Positions 13,501 to 25,899 of a stretch of DNA of 64,000 bases are shown piece by piece. Made by a program: the position numbers and the translations under genes. The stretch's first letter is position 1. Every line of letters begins with the position of its first letter. Below the pieces are notes generated by a model that did not search any database, had not been told where the DNA came from, and saw only the letters and a program-made list of their open reading frames with translations. The DNA comes from Nematostella vectensis (lineage: Eukaryota; Cnidaria; Anthozoa; Actiniaria; Edwardsiidae), in assembly GCF_932526225.1 (NCBI RefSeq), contig NC_064044.1:1557001-1621000 (forward strand), read 5' to 3'.

Positions 13501-15975
13501 ACTTGATTAAGTAGATTCTAACATAGAGCATAGCGCTCGATAGATTGATATATCTTTTTTTCCGAGTATACTGTTTTATTTTTCCTAATGTTACTTTTTG
13601 GAATTTACATTCGGACAAAAAAATTATCGATTGTAACCTTTTGGAGGTTACCCTCGTAAAACAAATTCCCGAATGTAACCATGAAGCTTTTCCCGAATGT
13701 AACCTCCAGTCCGATGGTGACTTTGCTTGGGATAGTTTACGATACCAATAGTATTAAAAGTAATTTTCATTACAATTCCCTTCAGCAATGCCACTTTAGT
13801 CTTTCGTTGCGGGCACTTGACTACTAACGCAGCGACCCGGGTTCTATTCCCGCTGATAGCCTATTTTGTTTTTCTTTATTATTTTTTTAAATATCGATAC
13901 TTAATTATACTGTTCTTGGTGTGTCATGACATAAAAAGAAGGTATAGGGACATTTTTATGTACTCTCAGCATCATTGATGTGCTCATGCTTTGTTCAGGA
14001 TCCTGTACATATTTTATGCACACAAGAACTAACTAGATTCCTTGGATAACTTGATTAAGTAGATTCTAACATAGAGCATAGCGCTCAATAGATTGATATA
14101 CCTTTTTTTCCGAGTATACTGTTTTATTTTTCTTAATGTTACTTTTTGGAATTTACATTCGGAAAAAAAAATTATCGATTGTAACCTTTTGGAGGTTACA
14201 CTCGTAAAACAAATTCCCGAATGTAACCCTAAAGCTTTTCCCGAATGTAACCTCCAGTCCGATGGTGACTATGCTTGGGATAGTTTACGATACCAATAGT
14301 ATTAAAAGTAATTTTCATTACAATTCCCTTCAGCAATGCCACGTTAGTCTTTCGTTGCGGGCACTTGACTACTAACGCAGCTACCCGGGTTCGATTCCCG
14401 CTGATAGCCTATTTTTTTTCTTTATTTCTTTTTTTTAATATCGATACTTAATTATACTGTTCTTGGTGTGTCATGACATAAAAAGAAGGTATAGGGACAT
14501 TTTTATGTACTCTCAGCATCTTTGATGTGCTCATGCTTTGTTCAGGATCCTGTACATATTTTATGCACACAAGAACTAACTAGATTCCTTGGATAACTTG
14601 ATTAAGTAGATTCTGACATAGAGCATAGCGCTCAATAGATTGATATACCTTTTTTCCGAGTATACTGTTTTATTTTTCCTAATGTTACTTTTTGAAATTT
14701 ACATTCGGAAAAAAATATCGATTGTAACCTTTTGGAGGTTACACTCGTAAAACAAATTCCCGAATGTAACCCTGAAGCATTTCCCGAATGTAACCTCCAG
14801 TCCGATGGTGACTTTGCTTGGGATAGTTTACGATACCAATAGTATTAAAAGTAATTTTCATTACAATTCCCTTCAGTATTGCCACGTTAGTCTTCCGTTG
14901 CTGGCACTTGACTACTAACGCAGCGACCCGGGTTCGATTCCCGCTGATAGCCTATTTTTTTTCTTTATTTTTTTTTTAAATATCGATACTTAATTATACT
15001 GTTCTTGGTGTGTCATGACATAAAAAGAAGTTATAGGGCAATTTTTATGTACTCTCAGCATCTTTGATGTGCTCATGCTTTGTTCAGGATCCTGTACATA
15101 TTTTATGCACACAAGAACTAACTAGATTCCTTGGATAACTTGATTAAGTAGATTCTGACATAGAGCATAGCGCTCGATAGATTGATATACCTTTTTTTCC
15201 GAGTATACTGTTTTATTTTTCCTAATGTTACTTTTTGGAATTTACATTCGGAAAAAAAATATCGATTGTAACCTTTTGGAGGTTACACTCGTAAAACAAA
15301 TTCCCGAATGTAACCCTGAAGCTTTTCCCGAATGTAACCTCCAGTCCGATGGTGACTTTGCTTGGGATAGTTCACGATACCAATAGTATTAAAAGTAATT
15401 TTCATTACAATTCCCTTTCAGCAATGCCACGTTATTCTTTCGTTGCGGGCACTTGACTACTAACGCAGCGACCCGGGTTCGATTCCCGCTGATAGCATTT
15501 TTTTTCTTTATTTCTTTTTTTTTAAATATCGATACTTAATTATACTGTTCTTGGTGTGTCATGACATAAAAAGAAGGTATAGGGACATTTTTATGTACTC
15601 TCAGCATTTTTGATGTGCTCATGCTTTGTTCAGGATCCTGTACATATTTTATGCACACAAGAACTAACTAGATTCCTTGGATAACTTGATTAAGTAGATT
15701 CTAACATAGAGCATAGCGCTCGATAGATTGATATACCTTTTTTTCCGAGTATACTGTTTCATTTTTCCTAATGTTACATTTTGGAATTTACATTCGGAAA
15801 AAAATTATCGATTTTAACCTTTTGGAGGTTACACTCGTAAAACAAATTCCCGAATGTAACCCTGAAGCGTTTCCCGAATGTAACCTCCAGTCCGATGGTG
15901 ACTTTGCTTGGGATAGTTTACAATACCAATAGTAGTAAAAGTAATTTTCATTACAATTCCCTTCAGCAATGCCAC
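10472..15975 (+). repeat. 10-unit higher-order repeat, copy B (5464-bp period)
   Basis: tRNA-like starts: 10507, 11055, 11604, 12149, 12694, 13242, 13790, 14338, 14881, 15426. All ten offsets from copy A are exactly 5464, so no net indel has accumulated. By eye I found three substitutions: 5691 A/11155 T, 5696 T/11160 A and 9170 G/14634 A. A full alignment could show a few more. Identity is therefore close to complete, much higher than between neighbouring monomers, which indicates a very recent segmental duplication or an assembly duplication. Confidence 0.92.
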
Positions 15976-18900
15976 GTTAGTCTTTTGTTGCGGGCACTTG
16001 ACTACTAACGCAGCTACTCGGGTTCGATTCCCGCTGATAGCATTTTTTTTTCTTTATTTCTTTTTTTAAATATCGATACTTAATTATACTGTTCTTGGTG
16101 TGTCATGACATAAAAAGAATGTATAGGGACATTTTTATGTACTCTCAGCATCTTTGATGTGCTCATGCTTTGTTCAGGATCCTGTACATATTTTATGCAC
16201 ACAAGAACTAACTAGATTCCTTGGATAACTTGATTAAGTAGATTCTGACATAGAGCATAGCGCTCGATAGATTGATATACCTTTTTTTCCGAGTATACTG
16301 TTTTATTTTTCCTAATGTTACTTTTTGGAATTTACATTCGGAAAAAAATTATCGATTGTAACCTTTTGGAGGTTACATCCGTAAAACAAATTCCCGAATG
16401 TAACCCTGAAGCTTTTCCCGAATGTAACCTCCAGTCCGATGGTGACTTTGCTTGGGATAGTTTACGATACCAATAGTATCAAAAGTAATTTTCATTACAA
16501 TTCTCTTTCAGCAATGCCACGTTATTCTTTCGTTGCGGGCACTTGACTACTAACGCAGCGACCCGGGTTCGATTCCCGCTGATAGCATTTTTTTTTCTTT
16601 ATTTCTTTTTTTAAATATCGATACTTAATTATACTGTTCTTGGTGTGTCATGACATAAAAAGAAGGTATAGGGACATTTTTATGTACTCTCAGCATCTTT
16701 GATGTGCTCATGCTTTGTTCAGGATCCTGTACATATTTTATGCACACAAGAACTAACTAGATTCCTTGGATAACTTGATTAAGTAGATTCTAACATAGAG
16801 CATAGCGCTCGATAGATTGATATACCCTTTTTTCCGAGTATACTGTTTCATTTTTCCTAATGTTACATTTTGGAATTTACATTCGGAAAAAAAAATTATC
16901 GATTGTAACCTTTTGGAGGTTACACTCGTAAACTAAATTCCCGAATGTAACCCTGAAGCGTTTCCCGAATGTAACCTCCAGTCCGATGGTGACTTTGCTT
17001 GGGATAGTTTACAATACCAATAGTATTAAAAGTAATTTTCATTACAATTCCCTTCAGCAATGCCACGTTAGTCTTTCGTTGCGGGCACTTGACTACTAAC
17101 GCAGCGACTCGGGTTCGATTCCCGCTGATAGTATTTTTTTTTCTTTATTTCTTTTTTTAAATATCGATACTTAATTATACTGTTCTTGGTGTGTCATGAC
17201 ATAAAAAGAATGTATAGGGACATTTTTATGTACTCTCAGCATCTTTGATGTGCTCATGCTTTGTTCAGGATCCTGTACATATTTTATGCACACAAGAACT
17301 AACTAGATTCCTTGGATAACTTGATTAAGTAGATTCTGACATAGAGCATAGCGCTCGATAGATTGATATACCTTTTTTTCCGAGTATACTTATTTATTTT
17401 TCCTAATGTTACTTTTTGGAATTTACATTTGGAAAATAAATTATCGATTGTAACCTTTTGGAGGTTACACTCGTAAAACAAATTCCCGAATGTAACCCTG
17501 AAGCTTTTCCCGAATGTAACTTCCAGTCCGATGGTGACTTTGCTTGGGATAGTTTACGATACCAATAGTATTAAAAGTAATTTTCATTACAATTCCCTTC
17601 AGCAATGCCACGTTAGTCTTTCGTTGCGGGCACTTGACTACTAACGCAGCTACCCGGGTTCGATTCCCGCTGATAGCCTATTTTTTTTTCTTTATTTCTT
17701 TTTTTAAATATCGATACTTAATTATACTGTTCTTGGTGTGTCATGACATAAAAAGAAGGTATAGGGACATTTTTATGTACTCTCAGCATCTTTGATGTGC
17801 TCATGCTTTGTTCAGAATCCTGTACATATTTTATGCACACAAGAACTAACTAGATTCCTTGGATAACTTGATTAAGTAGATTCTGACATAGAGCATAGCG
17901 CTCGATAGATTGATATACCTTTTTTCCGAGTATACTGTTTTATTTTTCCTAATGTTACTTTTTGAAATTTACATTCGTAAAAAAATATCGATTGTAACCT
18001 TTTGGAGGTTACACTCGTAAAACAAATTCCCGAATGTAACCCTGAAGCTTTTCCCGAATGTAACCTCCAGTCCGATGGTGACTATGCTTGGGATAGTTTA
18101 CGATACCAATAGTATTAAAAGTAATTTTCATTACAATTCCCTTCAGCAATGCCACGTTAGTCTTTCGTTGCGGGCACTTTACTACTAACGCAGCGAACCG
18201 GGTTCGATTACCGCTGATAGCCTTTTTTTTTTCTTTATTTCTTTTTTTAAATATCGATACTTAATTATACTGTTCTTGGTGTGTCATGACATAAAAAGAA
18301 GGTATAGGGACATTTTTATGTACTCTCAGCATCTTTGATGTGCTCATGCTTTGTTCAGGATCCTGTACATATTTTATGCACACAAGAACTAACTAGATTC
18401 CTTGGATAACTTGATTAAGTAGATTCTAACATAGAGCATAGCGCTCGATAGATTGATATACCTTTTTTTCCGAGTATACTGTTTTATTTTTCCTAATGTT
18501 ACTTTTTGGAATTTACATTTGGAAAATAAATTATCGATTGTAACCTTTTGGAGGTTACACTCGTAAACCAAATTCCCGAATGTAACCCTGAAGCGTTTCC
18601 CGAATGTAACCTCCAGTCCGATGGTGACTTTGCTTGGGATAGTTTACAATACCAATAGTAGTAAAAGTAATTTTCATTACAATTCCCTTCAGCAATGCCA
18701 CGTTAGTCTTTCGTTGCGGGCACTTGACTACTAACGCAGCGACTCGGGTTCGATTCCCGCTGATAGCCTATTTTTTTTTTCTTTATTTCTTTTTTTAAAT
18801 ATCGATACTTAATTGTACTGTTCTTGGTGTGTCATGACATAAAAAGAAGGTATAGGGACATTTTTATGTACTCTCAGCATCTTTGATGTGCTCATGCTTT

Positions 18901-21900
18901 GTTCAGGATCCTGTACATATTTTATGCACACAAGAACTAACTAGATTCCTTGGATAACTTGATTAAGTAGATTCTAACATAGAGCATAGCGCTCGATAGA
19001 TTGATATACCTTTTTTTTTCGAGTATACTGTTTTATTTTCCTAATGTTACTTTTTGGAATTTACATTCGGAAAAAAAAATATCGATTGTAACCTTTTGGA
19101 GGTTACACTCGTAAAACAAATTCCCGAATGTAACCCTGAAGCTTTTCCCGAATGTAACCTCCAGTCCGATGGTGACTTTGCTTGGGATAGTTTACGATAC
19201 CAATAGTATTAAAAGTAATTTTCATTACAATTCCCTTCAGCAATGCAACGTTAGTCTTTCGTTGCGGGCACTTGACTACTAACGCAGCGACCCGGGTTCG
19301 ATTCCCGCTGATAGCCTATTTTTTTTTTCTTTATTTCTTTTTTTTAAATATCGATACTTAATTATACTGTTCTTGGTGTGTCATGACATAAAAAGAAGGC
19401 ATAGGGACATTTTTATGTACTCTCAGCATCTTTGATGTGCTCATGCTTTGTTCAGGATCCTGTACATATTTTATGCACACAAGAACTAACTAGATTCCTT
19501 GGATAACTTGATAAAGTAGATTCTAACATAGAGCATAGCGCTCGATAGATTGATATACTGAGTATACTGTTTTATTTTTCCTAATGTTACTTTTTGGAAT
19601 TTACATTCGGAAAAAAAATTATCGATTGTAACCTTTTGGAGGTTACACTCGTAAAACAAATTCCCGAATGTAACCCTGAAGCTTTTCCCGAATGTAACCT
19701 CCAGTCCGATGGTGACTATGCTTGGGATAGTTTACGATACTAATAGTATTAAAAGTAATTTTCATTACAATTCCCTTCAGTAATGCCACGTTAGTCTTTT
19801 GTTGCGGGAACTTGACTACTAACGCAGCGACCCGGGTTCGATTCCCGCTGATAGCCTATTTTTTTTCTTTATTTTTTTTTCAATATCGATACTCAATTAT
19901 ACTGTTCTTGGTGTGTCATGACATAAAAAGAAGGTATAGGGACATTTTTATGTACTCTCAGCATCTTTGATGTGCTCATGCTTTGTTCAGGATTCTGTAC
20001 ATATTTTATGCACACAAGAACTAACTAGATTCCTTGGATAACTTGATTAAGTAGATTCTAACATAGAGCATAGCGCTCGATAGATTGATATACCTTTTTT
20101 TCCGAGTATACTGTTTTATTTTTCCTAATGTTACTTTTTGGAATTTACATTCGGAAAAAAAATTATCGATTGTAACCTTTTGGAGGTTACACTCGTAAAA
20201 CAAATTCCCGAATGTAACCCTGAAGCTTTTCCCGAATGTAACCTCCAGTCCGATGGTGACTTTGCGTGGGATAGTTTACGATACCAATAGTATTAAAAGT
20301 AATTTTCATTACAATTCCCTTCAGCAATGCCACGTTAGTCTTTCGTTGCGGGCACTTGACTACTAACGCAGCGACCCGGGTTCGATTCCCGCTGATAGCC
20401 TATTTTTTTTTCTTTATTTTTTTTTAAATAGCGATACTTAATTATACTGTTCTTGGTGTGTCATGACATAAAAAGAAGGTATAGGGACATGTTTATGTAC
20501 TCTCAGCATCTTTGATGTGCTCATGCTTTGTTCAGGATCCTGTACATATTTTATGCACACAAGAACTAACTAGATTCCTTGGATAACTTGATTAAGTAGA
20601 TTCTAACATAGAGCATAGCGCTTGATAGATTGATATACCTTCTTTTTTCCGAGTATACTGTTTTATTTTCCTAATGTTACTTTTTGGAATTTACATTCGT
20701 AAAAAAAATTATCGATTGTAACCTTTTGGAGGTTACACTCGTAAAACAAATTCCCGAATGTAACCCTGAAGCTTTTCCCGAATGTAACCTCCAGTCCGAT
20801 GGTGACTTTGCTTGGGATAGTTTACGATACCAATAGTATTGAAAGTAATTTTCATTACAATTCCCTTCAGCAATGCCACGTTAGTCTTTCTTTGCGGGCA
20901 CTTGACTACTAACGCAGCCACCCGGGTTCGATTCCCGCTGATAGCCTATTTTTTTTTCTTTATTTTTTTTTTTAAATATCGATACTTAATTATACTGTTC
21001 TTGGTGTGTCATGACATCAAAAGAAGGTATAGGGACATTTTTATGTACTCTCAGCATCTTTGATGTGCTCATGCTTTGTTCAAGATCCTGTACATATTTT
21101 ATGCACACAAGAACTAACTAGATTCCTTGGATAACTTGATTAAGTAGATTCTAACATAGAGCATAGCGCTCGATAGATTGATATACCTTTTTTTCCGAGT
21201 ATACTGTTTTATTTTTCCTAATGTTACTTTTTGGAATTTACATTCTGAAAAAAAAATTATCGATTGTAATCTTTTGGAGGTTACACTCGTAAAACAAATT
21301 CCCGAATGTAACCCTGAAGCTTTTCCCGAATGTAACCTCCAGTTCGATGGTGACTATGCTTGGGATAGTTTACGATACCAATAGTATTAAAAGTAATTTT
21401 CATTACAATTCCCTTCAGCAATGCCACGTTAGTCTTTCGTTGCGGGCACTTGACTACTAACGCAGCGACCCGGGTTCGATTCCCGCTGATAGCCTATTTT
21501 TTTTTTCTTTATTTCTTTTTTTAAATATCGATACTTAATTATACTGTTCTTGGTGTGTCATGACATAAAAAGAAGGTATAGGGACATTTTTATGTACTCT
21601 CAGCATCTTTGATGTGCTCATGCTTTGTTCAGGATCCTGTACATATTTTATGCACACAAGAACTAACTAGATTCCTTGGATAACTTGATTAAGTAGATTC
21701 TAACATAGAGCATAGCGCTCGATAGATTGATATACCTTTTTTTCCGAGTATACTGTTTTATTTTTCCTAATGTTACTTTTTGGAATTTACATTCTGAAAA
21801 AAAAATTATCGATTGTAATCTTTTGGAGGTTACACTCGTAAAACAAATTCCCGAATGTAACCCTGAAGCTTTTCCCGAATGTAACCTCCAGTTCGATGGT

Positions 21901-23609
21901 GACTATGCTTGGGATAGTTTACGATACCAATAGTATTAAAAGTAATTTTCATTACAATTCCCTTCAGCAATGCCACGTTAGTCTTTCGTTGCGGGCACTT
22001 GACTACTAACGCAGCGACCCGGGTTCGATTCCCGCTGATAGCCTATTTTTTTTTCTTTATTTCTTTTTTTAAATATCGATATTTAATTATACTGTTCTTG
22101 GTGTGTCATGACATAAAAAGAAGGTATAGGGACATTTTTATGTACTCTCAGCTTCTTTGATGTGCTCATGCTTTGTTCAGGATCCTGTACATATTTTATG
22201 CACACAAGAACTAACTAGATTCCTTGGATAACTTGATTAAGTAGATTCTAACATAGAGCATAGCGCTCGATAGATTGATATACCTTTTTTTTCGAGTATA
22301 CTGTTTTATTTTCCTAATGTTACTTTTTGGAATTTACATTCGGAAAAAAAAAATATCGATTGTAACCTTTTGGAGGTTACACTCGTAAAACAAATTCCCG
22401 AATGTAACCCTGAAGCTTTTCCCGAATGTAACCTCCAGTCCGATGGTGACTTTGCTTGGGATAGTATACGATACCAACAGTATTAAAAGTAATTTTCATT
22501 ACAATTCCCTTCAGCAATGCAACGTTAGTCTTTCGTTGCGGGCACTTGACTACTAACGCAGCGACCCGGGTTCGATTCCCGCTGATAGCCTATTTTTTTT
22601 TTTTTATTTCTTTTTTTAAATATCGATACTTAATTATACTGTTCTTGGTGTGTCATGACATAAAAAGAAGGTATAGGGACATTTTTATGTACTCTCAGCA
22701 TCTTTGATGTGCTCATGCTTTGTTCAGGATCCTGTACATATGTTATGCACACAAGAACTAACTAGATTCCTTGGATAACTTGATTAAGTAGATTCTAACA
22801 TAGAGCATAGCGCTCGACAGATTGATATACCTTTTTTTCCGAGTATACTGTTTTATTTTTCCTGATGTTACTTTTTGGAATTTACATTTGGAAAAAAAAT
22901 ATCGATTGTAACCTTTTGGAGGTTAAACTCGTAAAACAAATTCCCGAATGTAACCCTGAAGCTTTTCCCGAATGTAACCTTCAGTCCGATGGTGACTTTG
23001 CTTGGGATAGTTTACGATACCAATAGTATTAAAAGTAATTTTCATTACAATTCCCTTCAGTAATGCCACGTTAGTCTTTCGTTGCGGGCACTTGACTACT
23101 AACGCAACGACCCGGGTTCGATTCCCGCTGATAGCCTATTTTTTTTCTTTATTTTTTTTTTAAATATCGATACTTAATTATACTGTTCTTGGTGTGTCAT
23201 GACATAAAAAGAAGGTATAGGGACATTTTTATGTACTCTCAGCATCTTTGATGTGCTCATGCTTTGTTCAGGATCCTGTACATATTTTATGCACACATAA
23301 ACTAACTAGATTCCTTGGATAACTTGATTAAGTAGATTCTAACATAGAGCATAGCGCTCGATAGATTGATATACCTTTTTTTCCGAGTATACTGTTTTAT
23401 TTTTCCTAATGTTACTTTTTGGAATTTACATTCGGAAAAAAAATTATCGATTGTAACCTTTTGGAGGTTACACTCGTAAAACAAATTCCCGAATGTAACC
23501 CTGAAGCTTTTCCCGAATGTAACCTCTAGTCCGATGGTGACTTTGCTTGGGATAGTTTACGATACCAATAGTATTAAAAGCAGTTTTCATTACAATTCCC
23601 TTCAGCAAT
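15971..23609 (+). repeat. Transitional block, units 30-43
   Basis: tRNA-like starts: 15971, 16516, 17062, 17607, 18151, 18697, 19245, 19785, 20329, 20875, 21423, 21972, 22519, 23065. Left-type markers (TTCTATTCC, CATCATTG) disappear here, while the right-type markers AAGCAGTTTT and GCTGGTAGCC are not yet present. Local changes: a deletion of about 11 bp that removes the T-run after GATATAC near 19558; TGCAACG in place of TGCCACG in units 19245 and 22519; ACTCGGG in units 15971, 17062 and 18697. Units ending near 21400 and 21950 are adjacent near-copies (549 bp) sharing CATTCTGAAAA, TGTAATCT and CAGTTCGATGG. Confidence 0.88.
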
Positions 23610-25823
23610 GCCACGTTAGTCTTTCGTTGCGGGCACTTGACTACTAACGCAGCTACCCGGGTTCGATTCCCGCTGATAGCCTATTTTTTTTTTCTTTATT
23701 TTTTATTTTTAAACATCGATACTTAATTATACTGTTCTTGGTGTGTCATGACATAAAAAGAAGGTATAGGGACATTTTTATGTACTCTCAGCATCTTTGA
23801 TGTGCTCATGCTTTGTTCAGGATCCTGTACATATTTTATGCACACATAAACTAACTAGATTCCTTGGATAACTTGATTAAGTAGATTCTAACATAGAGCA
23901 TAGCGCTCGATAGATTGATATACCTTTTTTTCCGAGTATACTGTTTTATTTTTCCTAATGTTACTTTTTGGAATTTACATTCGGAAAAAAAATTATCGAT
24001 TGTAACCTTTTGGGGGTTACACTCGTAAAACAAATTCCCGAATGTAACCCTGAAGCTTTTCCCGAATGTAATCTCCAGTCCGATGGTGACTTTGCTTGGG
24101 ATAGTTTACGATACCAATAGTATTAAAAGTAATTTTCATTACAATTCCCTTCAGTAATGCCACGTTTGTCTTTCGTTGCGGGCACTTGACTACTAACGCA
24201 GCGACCCGGGTTCGATTCCCGCTGATAGCCTATTTTTTTTCTTTATTTTTTTTTTAATATTGATACTTAATATTATACTGTTCTTGGTGTGTCATGACAT
24301 AAAAAGAAGGTATAGGGACATTTTTATGTACTCTCAGCATCTTTGATGTGCTCATGCTTTGTTCAGGATCCTGTACATATTTTATGCACACAAGAACTAA
24401 CTAGATTCCTTGGATAACTTGATTAAGTAGATTCTAACATAGAGCATAGCGCTCGATAGATTGATATACCTTTTTTCCGAGTATACTGTTTTATTTTTCC
24501 TAATGTTACTTTTTGGAATTTACATTCGGAAAAAAAATTATCGATTGTAACCTTTTGGAGGTTACACTCGTAAAAGAAATCCCCGAATGTAACCCTGAAG
24601 CTTTTCCCGAATGTAACCTCCAGTTCGATGGTGACTTTGCTTGGGATAGTTTACGATACCAATAGTATTAAAAGCAGTTTTCATTACAATTCCCTTCAGC
24701 AATGCCACGTTAGTCTTTCGTTGCGGGCACTTGACTACTAACGCAGCTACCCGGGTTCGATTCCCGCTGATAGCCTATTTTTTTTTCTTTATTTTTTATT
24801 TTTAAACATCGATACTTAATTATACTGTTCTTGGTGTGTCATGACATAAAAAGAAGGTATAGGGACATTTTTATGTACTCTCAGCATCTTTGATGTGCTC
24901 ATGCTTTGTTCAGGATCCTGTACATATTTTATGCATACAACAACTAACTAGATTCCTTGGATAACTTGATTAAGTAGATTCTAACATAGAGCATAGCGCT
25001 CGATAGATTGATATACCTTTTTTTCCGAGTATACTGTTTTATTTTTCCTAATGTTACTTTTTGGAATTTACATTCGGAAAAAAAAATATCGATTGTAACC
25101 TTTTGGAGGTTACACTCGTAAAACAAATTCCCGAATGTAACCCTGAAGCTTTTCCCGAATGTAATCTCCAGTCCGATGGTGACTTTGCTTGGGATAGTTT
25201 ACGATACCAAAAGTATTAAAAGTAATTTTCATTACAATTCCCTTCAGTAATGCCACGTTTGTCTTTCGTTGCGGGCACTTGACAACTAACGCAGCGACCT
25301 GGGTTCGATTCCCGCTGATAGCCTATTTTTTTCTTTATTTTTTTTTTTAAATATTGATACTTAATATTATACTGTTCTTGGTGTGTCATGACATAAAAAG
25401 AAGGTATAGGGACATTTTTATGTACTCTCAGCATCTTTGATGTGCTCATGCTTTGTTCAGGATCCTGTACATATTTTATGCACACAAGAACTAACTAGAT
25501 TCCTTGGATAACTTGATTAAGTAGATTCTAACATAGAGCATAGCGCTCGATAGATTGATATACCTTTTTTTTTTCGAGTATACTGTTTTTTTTTCCTAAT
25601 GTTACTTTTTGGAATTTACATTCTGAAAAAAAAATTATCGATTGTAACCTTTTGGAGGTTACACTCGTAAAACAAATTCCCGAATGTAACCCTGAAGCTT
25701 TTCCAGAATGTAACCTCCAGTCCGATGGTGACTTTGCTTGGGATAGTTTACGATACCAATAGTATTAAAAGTAATTTTCATTACAATTCCCTTCAGCAAT
25801 GCCACGTTAGTCTTTCGTTGCGG

Positions 25824-25899
25824 GCACTTGATTTGATTTGGTATTACTCCTAAGTAGCTTTCGCTAATACTAGGAGGCCCTTGGCTAGTAAGCACTTGA
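25824..25899 (+). other. 68-bp insertion inside a tRNA-like segment, flanked by 8-bp direct repeats
   Basis: The anticodon arm of the unit starting 25801 is interrupted after GCACTTGA (25824-25831). A 60-bp unrelated segment follows at 25832-25891, then GCACTTGA again at 25892-25899 and the normal continuation CTACTAACG. The segment contains CTCCTA (25847-25852) pairing with TAGGAG (25871-25876), and nested inside it TAGC (25855-25858) pairing with GCTA (25863-25866) around TTTC. GTATTA (25841-25846) and TAATAC also form an alternative dyad. The 8-bp flanking repeat has the length of an hAT-type target-site duplication, but I see no clear terminal inverted repeats. Origin is unresolved. Confidence 0.8.

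Noticed and set aside
25659-25895. 78-codon minus-strand frame through the 68-bp insertion (also at 32200-32436)
   Set aside because: It is a composite of insertion, pseudo-tRNA and spacer sequence with no known motif. It exists twice only because the unit was copied.
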